The position numbers were made by a program, and so were the translations under genes. From the NCBI GenBank assembly GCA_030641535.1, contig DAOWHG010000112.1:1-6763 (forward strand): a stretch of DNA of 6,763 nucleotides, in the 5' to 3' direction. The DNA comes from Mycoplasmatota bacterium (GTDB taxonomy: Bacteria > Bacillota_I > Bacilli_A > Izemoplasmatales > Izemoplasmataceae). The notes under the pieces were generated by a model. It had not been told where the DNA came from. It saw only the letters and a program-made list of their open reading frames with translations, and did no database searches. Shown one piece after another: positions 1 through 3,566 of the stretch (position 1 is the stretch's first letter; each line of letters opens with the position of its first letter).

Positions 1-1
1 A

Positions 2-136
2 AAATATGATTGGATGACAAAACACTATGAGAAATTAATGTTTGCATTAAGAATTCTATTTATAGTTTCAATAATTCTATATATTCTGTTTTTCGGTGTT
101 GGGTTCGCCTTGATGAGGGGGTGGATCAGTGTTTAA
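2..136 (+). CDS. 3' end of a small membrane protein gene (partial)
   Basis: This frame is open from the left edge of the window and ends at TAA (134-136), followed at once by a second in-frame TAA. The 44 visible residues have a short charged start (KYDWMTKHYEKL) and then one long hydrophobic stretch, about residues 13-38, rich in Leu, Ile, Phe and Gly. That stretch fits a single transmembrane helix, followed by a very short tail, RGWISV. An internal ATG at 14-16 could start a 40-residue protein, but no Shine-Dalgarno precedes it, so a gene cut by the window edge is more likely. I do not recognise the family. Its last 8 bases overlap the GTG start of the next gene, whose SD lies inside this reading frame, so the two are probably co-transcribed and translationally coupled. 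Confidence 0.55.
   Translation, partial: KYDWMTKHYEKLMFALRILFIVSIILYILFFGVGFALMRGWISV
116..127 (+). promoter_or_regulatory. Strong Shine-Dalgarno that fixes a GTG start
   Basis: AGGGGGTGGATC lies one base before GTG at 129. It is a near-complete match to the extended SD (AGGAGGTGATC) complementary to the 16S rRNA 3' end. No other start codon is well placed, so GTG is the likely initiator. The site lies inside the end of the upstream reading frame, which suits translational coupling. Confidence 0.7.
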
Positions 137-962
137 TAAGAAAAAGAAGAAAAGAGAAAAACAATTTATTGATGACGAAATAGTCGTTAGCACTGGTGAA
201 GCTACTAAAACTTTAGAGAAGAAGGACAAAGTAATTAAGGAAAAGGCTAAGAAAAAGCCGGTTAAGAAAGAAGACAAATACATTGATGATGAAGTAGTTG
301 TAAGTATGGTAGATATTGCTAAGGCAATTGAGAAAAAGGATAAAGAAGTAGAGGAAGAAATTATAACTGAGCCTGAGGAAACTGAACCAATTGATACTGC
401 AGAAATTGATGAAGGGTGGGGAGTTAGTCCTGATGATGAACATGCCCTATATGATAAATCTGATTTAGAGGAATACGACGATTTCGATGAAGACGATGTT
501 GATGAAGAAGGTGTTGATGAAGATGTTGAAGACATTGAAGACATTGAATTGCCTATTGAAGAAAAAGAAGAGGTCTCAGAAGAATCTGATCAGGAAATTG
601 ATGAAAGTAAACCAAAAAAAGATTTAGGAGAATACTTCGAAAAAGGTAAAAAGAAAAATAAAAAAATTAAAGTTAAAAAAACAAAGGGAAAAAAGGAAAA
701 AAAGAAATCAAAAAGACAGCTTAAAAGAGCACGCGAATTTGCAGACATTAAAGATAGAAGAATATTTAGATATGAAAACAAAAAGTATAATAAAGTAGAA
801 GATTTCATTAAATATCTGAACGAACACTATCTTGATATTGATGAAATTGCTAAAGAAATCTTAGATGATGAGAATTTTTATGGCTGGATTAGTAAAAAAA
901 GCGGTGTTTTTGATGAAAGTTTACAAAAATTCAAGGAAATTAAAGAAAAAATCGAGAAATAA
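129..962 (+). CDS. Charge-blocked, low-complexity protein of unknown function
   Basis: I do not recognise this 277-residue protein. It has four parts. Residues 1-50 are Lys-rich. A motif, (F/Y)IDDE(I/V)VVS followed by an EKKDK helix, occurs twice at residues 13-39 and 51-77, exactly 38 residues apart. Residues 73-160 are strongly acidic, with Asp/Glu runs at 112-159. Residues 161-202 are strongly basic, with many Lys. The last part, about 207-277, has mixed composition with aromatic and hydrophobic residues (Tyr220, Phe226, Tyr229, Tyr234, Phe250, Trp253) and could be a small helical folded domain. No signal peptide or membrane helix is visible, so it is probably cytoplasmic and largely disordered. 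It is likely expressed with the overlapping upstream membrane-protein gene, and an intrinsic terminator overlaps its final codons. That it is a real gene is well supported by the SD, the terminator and the uninterrupted frame; its function is unknown. Confidence 0.85.
   Translation: MFNKKKKKREKQFIDDEIVVSTGEATKTLEKKDKVIKEKAKKKPVKKEDKYIDDEVVVSMVDIAKAIEKKDKEVEEEIITEPEETEPIDTAEIDEGWGVSPDDEHALYDKSDLEEYDDFDEDDVDEEGVDEDVEDIEDIELPIEEKEEVSEESDQEIDESKPKKDLGEYFEKGKKKNKKIKVKKTKGKKEKKKSKRQLKRAREFADIKDRRIFRYENKKYNKVEDFIKYLNEHYLDIDEIAKEILDDENFYGWISKKSGVFDESLQKFKEIKEKIEK
165..359 (+). repeat. Internal 27-residue duplication in the charge-blocked protein
   Basis: Codons 13-39 and 51-77 encode two copies of the same motif, (F/Y)IDDE(I/V)VVS plus a charged helix containing EKKDK, separated by a Lys-rich linker. 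The DNA copies have diverged mainly at third positions, which suggests an old duplication kept for its protein sequence rather than a recent slippage event. Confidence 0.7.
498..545 (+). repeat. Short tandem-like repeats in the acidic region
   Basis: GTTGATGAAGA occurs at 498-508 and 513-523, and GAAGACATT occurs twice in direct tandem at 528-536 and 537-545. Together they encode the Asp/Glu-rich run around residues 124-139. The 9-base tandem keeps the reading frame, so copy-number change would only lengthen or shorten the acidic block. Confidence 0.6.
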
Positions 963-980
963 GCCATTTCTCGATTTTCT
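948..980 (+). terminator. Intrinsic terminator overlapping the end of the charge-blocked gene
   Basis: A perfect 13-base stem, AAAATCGAGAAAT (948-960) with ATTTCTCGATTTT (966-978), has a 5-base loop, AAGCC. The 3' arm ends in TTTT and is followed by CTATT. The left arm includes the last four codons and the first base of the stop codon. The stem has only three G-C pairs but is long and perfect, so termination is likely though perhaps incomplete. Confidence 0.7.
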
Positions 981-984
981 ATTG

Positions 985-1022
985 TATAATTATGATATGT
1001 ATTATAAAATATCACATATATA
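985..1022 (+). promoter_or_regulatory. Candidate promoter region for the glnS leader and glnS
   Basis: A perfect -10 hexamer, TATAAT, lies at 985-990 just after the terminator; no good -35 is visible. Starting there, the transcript would have about 40 bases before the small leader ORF and about 120 before glnS. A second candidate, TATATA at 1017-1022, sits 14 bases before the leader ATG, about the spacing seen at the three downstream repair genes. Which one is used cannot be decided by reading. No comparable -10 lies close to glnS itself. Confidence 0.45.
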
Positions 1023-1036
1023 TAAGAGGTGATTTT

Positions 1037-1075
1037 ATGAAAGTCCAGCAGAAAGCCCTGTTTAGAGTGAAATAA
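1037..1075 (+). CDS. Possible 12-residue leader peptide upstream of glnS
   Basis: A small ORF encoding MKVQQKALFRVK ends in TAA. It has the strongest SD in this gap, AGAGGTGAT at 1025-1033, three bases before its ATG, the same arrangement as at the downstream repair genes. It contains two adjacent Gln codons, both CAG, directly upstream of the glutaminyl-tRNA synthetase gene. CAG is the minor Gln codon here: all seven Gln codons in glnS are CAA. The ORF is also richer in G/C than its surroundings (GTC, CAG, CAG, GCC, CTG). It lies in a different frame from glnS, so it is not an N-terminal extension. I infer a regulatory leader peptide. Alternatively it is a chance ORF or the remnant of a lost gene. 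Confidence 0.45.
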   Translation: MKVQQKALFRVK

Positions 1076-1113
1076 AAGATATTTGTAAAGTAATTAAATA
1101 CTAAGAAAAGGGT
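1055..1113 (+). promoter_or_regulatory. Possible helix covering the glnS Shine-Dalgarno
   Basis: GCCCT (1055-1059) can pair with AGGGT (1109-1113), with one G-U pair. TTAG (1062-1065) can pair with CTAA (1101-1104) after a small internal loop. The right side covers most of the glnS SD, AAAAGGGTGA at 1106-1115. The left side lies inside the leader ORF, just after its two Gln codons, so a ribosome stalled there would block the helix. The pairing was found by eye and no folding energy was computed. Confidence 0.3.
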
Positions 1114-1119
1114 GAAAAT

Positions 1120-2763
1120 ATGGAAGTAAGCCATTTTATAAACACAATTATTGAAGAAGACATTAAATCAGGAAAGCATAAAAAAGCAATAACAAGGTTT
1201 CCTCCTGAGCCTAATGGGTTTTTGCATTTAGGACATGCAAGAGCTATTATAACAAACTACATGATGGCAAAAAATCATGGTGGTTATTTTAACTTGCGCT
1301 TTGACGATACTAATCCTGTAAAGGAAGATATATCTTTTGTAGAAGCCATTAAAGAAGATATTGCTTGGCTTGGATGTCATTGGGAAAACCTGTTTTTCGC
1401 AAGTGATTATTTTGATGAAATGTATGAAAGAGCTTTGTTGTTAATAAAAAAAGGAAAAGCTTTTGTAGATGATTTATCAGCTGACGAAATAAAAGAATAT
1501 AGAGGAGATTTAACAACTCCAGGAAAAGACAGTCCTTACAGAAATAGATTAATTGAGGAAAATTTGAAATTATTCATTGATATGAAAAATGGAGTTTATC
1601 CTGACGGTAAAAAGGTTTTAAGAGTTAAGATTGACATGACAAGTCCGAATATGAATATGAGGGACCCAATTATTTATCGTATTCAAAGAGCTTTTCATCA
1701 TAATACTGGAGATAAATGGTGTATTTATCCAATGTATGATTATGCTCATCCTATTGAAGATGCTATAGAAGGGATAACTCATAGTTTATGTAGTTTAGAG
1801 TTTGAAGATCATCGTCCCCTATATGATTGGGTTGTAGAAAATTGTGAGATGGAGAATGTTCCAAGACAAATTGAATTTGGGAAGTTGATTATGGCTGGAA
1901 AAGTCACTGGTAAAAGATATATTAAACAACTTGTTGATAATAATGTAGTAATTGGATGGGATGATCCCAGACTAATAACTTTGAGTGGACTTAGAAGAAG
2001 AGGAATCCCATCAGAAGCTATTACTGATTTTATTGTTGCGTTAGGCCTCCCAAAAAGCCAAGGAGCAACTGAAATAGATATGCTTGATCAAATAGTTAGG
2101 GACCACTTAAAAAGCACTGCACCTAGAACTAATGCGGTTTTAGACCCATTATTACTAGTGATAGATAATTATCCTGAAGACAAAGTAGAATATTTAGAAG
2201 CAGAAAATAATAGAGAAAATGAAGAACTAGGAACTAGGCAAATTCCTTTCAGTAAGTATATTTATATTGAAAGAGAAGATTTTATTGAAGAAAAACCTAA
2301 TAAAAAATGGAAAAGATTAGCTTTAGGTATAGAAGTAAGACTTATGCATGCCTATTTTGTTAAGGCAAATAGTGTTGAAAAAGACGACAAAGGAAACATC
2401 ATCAAAGTTCACTGTACTTATGATGTTGAAACAAAATCAGGTAGTGGATTTAATAGTAGAAAACCTAATGGAAATATTCACTTTGTTGATGCAGAACGAA
2501 GTAAATTAGCAGAAATAAGACTTTTTGATGATTTGATTTTAGATTTTGAAAACAAGGATGTTCCATTTTTCGATAAAGTGAACCCAAATTCCCTTATAGT
2601 AAAGAGTGGGTTAGTTGAAGAAAATATGAATCCCGCAGAGATGGACCGTTTTCAATTCACTAGAAACGGCTATTACTGTGTCGATAAAGACAGTACAGAT
2701 GAACATATGGTTTTTAATCGCATTGTATCTTTAAGATCTTCTTACAAGAAAAAAGCTAATTAA
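1120..2763 (+). CDS. glnS: Glutaminyl-tRNA synthetase (GlnRS), full length
   Basis: This enzyme charges tRNA-Gln with glutamine using ATP in the cytoplasm. The 547-residue length is close to the roughly 550 usual for bacterial GlnRS. The class I signature PPEPNGFLHLGH is at residues 28-39, followed by LRFDDTNP at 59-66. The block YDYAHPIEDAIEGITHSLCSLEFED (Tyr206, Cys224) matches the GlnRS rather than GluRS active site. The KMSKS-type loop reads VTGKR at 262-266, before WDDPR and SGLRRRG, a variant I recall from clostridial-type GlnRS. The second half, from about residue 335, is the two-barrel anticodon-binding domain. The ATG is preceded four bases upstream by AAAAGGGTGA. Many Bacilli and Mollicutes lack GlnRS and make Gln-tRNA through GluRS and GatCAB, so this gene may have been acquired; that is inference. 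A possible leader peptide precedes it, and two TAA codons end it. Confidence 0.98.
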   Translation: MEVSHFINTIIEEDIKSGKHKKAITRFPPEPNGFLHLGHARAIITNYMMAKNHGGYFNLRFDDTNPVKEDISFVEAIKEDIAWLGCHWENLFFASDYFDEMYERALLLIKKGKAFVDDLSADEIKEYRGDLTTPGKDSPYRNRLIEENLKLFIDMKNGVYPDGKKVLRVKIDMTSPNMNMRDPIIYRIQRAFHHNTGDKWCIYPMYDYAHPIEDAIEGITHSLCSLEFEDHRPLYDWVVENCEMENVPRQIEFGKLIMAGKVTGKRYIKQLVDNNVVIGWDDPRLITLSGLRRRGIPSEAITDFIVALGLPKSQGATEIDMLDQIVRDHLKSTAPRTNAVLDPLLLVIDNYPEDKVEYLEAENNRENEELGTRQIPFSKYIYIEREDFIEEKPNKKWKRLALGIEVRLMHAYFVKANSVEKDDKGNIIKVHCTYDVETKSGSGFNSRKPNGNIHFVDAERSKLAEIRLFDDLILDFENKDVPFFDKVNPNSLIVKSGLVEENMNPAEMDRFQFTRNGYYCVDKDSTDEHMVFNRIVSLRSSYKKKAN

Positions 2764-2791
2764 TAAATTTAGAATTGTTTCTTTTTTCTTG
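2745..2791 (+). terminator. Weak hairpin spanning the glnS stop (possible terminator)
   Basis: CAAGAAAAAAG (2745-2755) and CTTTTTTCTTG (2781-2791) are perfect 11-base complements separated by a 25-base loop containing the tandem TAA stops. The stem is mostly A-T, the loop is long, and no T-run follows, so this is not a classic intrinsic terminator. It may be a weak terminator, a 3'-end stabilising hairpin, or chance. Its right arm touches the candidate -35 of the cold-shock gene. Confidence 0.25.
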
Positions 2792-2816
2792 CATTATAAT
2801 GTAAATAGTGTATTAT
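2789..2816 (+). promoter_or_regulatory. Candidate promoter of the cold-shock gene
   Basis: TTGCAT (2789-2794) and TATTAT (2811-2816) are 16 bases apart, a reasonable -35/-10 pair. Transcription would start near 2823, giving a 5' leader of about 109 bases before the ATG at 2932. A perfect TATAAT at 2795-2800 is an alternative -10 but lacks a well-spaced -35. Long leaders are known for cold-shock mRNAs. Confidence 0.45.
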
Positions 2817-2866
2817 AGAGAAGACCTAAACAAATAAATAATGTATTATAAATTAAAACTAACATC

Positions 2867-2928
2867 TGTTACTTACATATTTTATAAAGCAGTATTTGAA
2901 GTATTAGGATTAAAATATGGAGGTAACA
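2867..2928 (+). promoter_or_regulatory. Helix in the cold-shock leader that covers its SD
   Basis: TGTTACTT (2867-2874) can pair with AGGTAACA (2921-2928), eight pairs with one G-U. The right arm includes the last three bases of the GGAGG Shine-Dalgarno at 2919-2923. The 46 bases between the arms are A/T-rich. This suggests that access to the start site may depend on leader folding, as known in general for cspA-type mRNAs. It was seen by eye, without a folding calculation. Confidence 0.35.
2919..2923 (+). promoter_or_regulatory. Shine-Dalgarno that fixes the cold-shock gene start
   Basis: GGAGG lies eight bases before ATG 2932. An in-frame ATG at 2917 would make the protein five residues longer, but it overlaps this SD and has none of its own. 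The start at 2932 gives MTGKVKWFN, the usual N-terminus of the family. Confidence 0.85.
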
Positions 2929-2931
2929 AAT

Positions 2932-3129
2932 ATGACTGGTAAAGTAAAATGGTTTAATTCTGAAAAAGGATACGGATTTATTACTACAGACGAAGGAAAT
3001 GACATTTTTGTTCATTACTCTCAAATTCAAAAAGATGGTTTCAAATCATTAGAAGAAGGCGAAAGAGTATCATTCGACGTAGTTGATGGAGACAAAGGTC
3101 CTCAAGCTTCAAACGTAGAAGCAATTTAA
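2932..3129 (+). CDS. Cold-shock protein (CspA/CspB family)
   Basis: This 65-residue protein is the single OB-fold, nucleic-acid-binding cold-shock domain that coats single-stranded RNA and acts as an RNA chaperone in the cytoplasm. Both RNA-binding motifs are present: KGYGFI at residues 12-17 (RNP1) and DIFVHYS at 24-30 (RNP2), with the surface aromatics Trp7, Phe8, Tyr14, Phe16, Phe26, His28 and Tyr29. The ending GPQASNVEAI is typical of the family and the length is normal. I take ATG 2932 as the start because GGAGG precedes it at the right distance; the in-frame ATG at 2917 overlaps that SD. The gene is probably monocistronic, with a candidate promoter about 120 bases upstream and a clear terminator just after the stop. 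The long leader suggests control at the mRNA level, but whether it is cold-induced cannot be read from sequence. Confidence 0.96.
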   Translation: MTGKVKWFNSEKGYGFITTDEGNDIFVHYSQIQKDGFKSLEEGERVSFDVVDGDKGPQASNVEAI

Positions 3130-3138
3130 TTTGTAAAT

Positions 3139-3163
3139 AAAGCCGTTTATAACGGCTTTTTTT
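3139..3163 (+). terminator. Intrinsic terminator after the cold-shock gene
   Basis: AAAGCCGTT (3139-3147) pairs perfectly with AACGGCTTT (3151-3159) around a 3-base loop, TAT. Seven T residues follow or overlap the 3' arm (3157-3163). This is the clearest intrinsic terminator in the window and it separates the cold-shock gene from the repair genes. Confidence 0.92.
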
Positions 3164-3176
3164 ATTGGATTATTTT

Positions 3177-3197
3177 TGATATAATATAGTGGGTGAT
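3177..3197 (+). promoter_or_regulatory. Extended -10 promoter fused to the SD of the alkyltransferase-like gene
   Basis: TGATATAAT (3177-3185) is a perfect extended -10. Only five bases separate it from GGGTGAT (3191-3197), the SD of ATG 3201. Seventeen bases upstream of the hexamer there is only the T-run of the previous terminator, so the promoter probably relies on the TGn element. The expected transcription start, near 3192, falls at the SD, giving a leader of about 9 bases. Confidence 0.7.
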
Positions 3198-3200
3198 AAA

Positions 3201-3503
3201 ATGACAAAATTTACAGAAGATGTATTAGAGATTATTAAAATGATTCCTCCTGGAAAAGTGATGACATATGGACAAATATCAGCTTATGCAGGAAATCCGA
3301 GGGGTGCTAGACAAGTAAGTAGAATCCTACATTCTATGAGTTCTGCTCACGGCTTACCTTGGCACAGAGTGATTAATTCAAAAGGATCAATTTCTTTAAC
3401 TGGAGAAGCAGGATTTATTCAAGGATCCATGTTAATTGATGAAGGAATTGAAGTAATTAATAAGAAAATTAATTTAAAGAAATACTTATTTAAATTTCTC
3501 TAA
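3201..3503 (+). CDS. Alkyltransferase-like protein (ATL), Trp replaces catalytic Cys
   Basis: This 100-residue protein is the DNA-binding, active-site domain of the O6-methylguanine-DNA methyltransferase family. Visible family features are PPGKVMTYGQIS (16-27, with Tyr23), the helix-turn-helix region GARQVSRIL (35-43, with Arg37 at the arginine-finger position), and the C-terminal LKKYLF. The active-site motif reads PWHRV at 53-57, not PCHRV, so Trp54 replaces the cysteine that accepts the alkyl group. That is the hallmark of ATL proteins such as E. coli YbaZ and S. pombe Atl1. These cannot repair the base themselves; they bind O6-alkylguanine, flip it out and pass it to nucleotide excision repair. 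A GTG at 3189 is in frame, but GGGTGAT before ATG 3201 marks ATG as the start. The gene has its own promoter and terminator and lies directly upstream of pcrA. Confidence 0.93.
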   Translation: MTKFTEDVLEIIKMIPPGKVMTYGQISAYAGNPRGARQVSRILHSMSSAHGLPWHRVINSKGSISLTGEAGFIQGSMLIDEGIEVINKKINLKKYLFKFL

Positions 3504-3514
3504 ATTTGATTAGT

Positions 3515-3542
3515 AAAGCACTATCATTTTAGTGCTTTTTTT
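3515..3542 (+). terminator. Intrinsic terminator after the alkyltransferase-like gene
   Basis: AAAGCACTA (3515-3523) pairs with TAGTGCTTT (3530-3538) around a 6-base loop, and a run of seven T residues covers 3536-3542. The last T is also the first base of the pcrA extended -10, so the terminator and the next promoter are directly joined. Confidence 0.88.
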
Positions 3543-3563
3543 GGTATAATTTTAGTAGGTGAT
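3542..3563 (+). promoter_or_regulatory. Extended -10 promoter fused to the pcrA Shine-Dalgarno
   Basis: TGGTATAAT (3542-3550) is a perfect extended -10. Six bases later AGGTGAT (3557-3563) is the SD of ATG 3567. The expected start of transcription, near 3557, falls at the SD, for a leader of about 10 bases. The usual -35 position lies inside the preceding terminator hairpin and does not resemble TTGACA. Confidence 0.7.
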
Positions 3564-3566
3564 TGG

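Noticed and set aside
77..544. Minus-strand ORF of 155 codons, rich in Ser, opposite the charge-blocked gene
   Set aside because: It is the complement of Asp/Glu/Lys-rich codons, which yields Ser/Phe/Leu-rich sequence; there is no family resemblance and the + strand gene has an SD and terminator. The minus-strand ORFs at 213-443, 590-808 and 5138-5386 are rejected for the same reason.
991..1119. T-box riboswitch upstream of glnS
   Set aside because: The gap is too short, no T-box core (AGGGTGGAACCGCG-like) or specifier stem is visible, and no terminator precedes glnS.
2841..2942. 33-codon upstream ORF running across the cold-shock leader and overlapping its start
   Set aside because: There is no Shine-Dalgarno before its ATG, and the sequence is plausible as chance in A/T-rich DNA.
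3201..3503. Active O6-methylguanine-DNA methyltransferase (ogt)
   Set aside because: The acceptor cysteine is replaced by Trp54 in PWHRV, so it fits the alkyltransferase-like, non-catalytic group.
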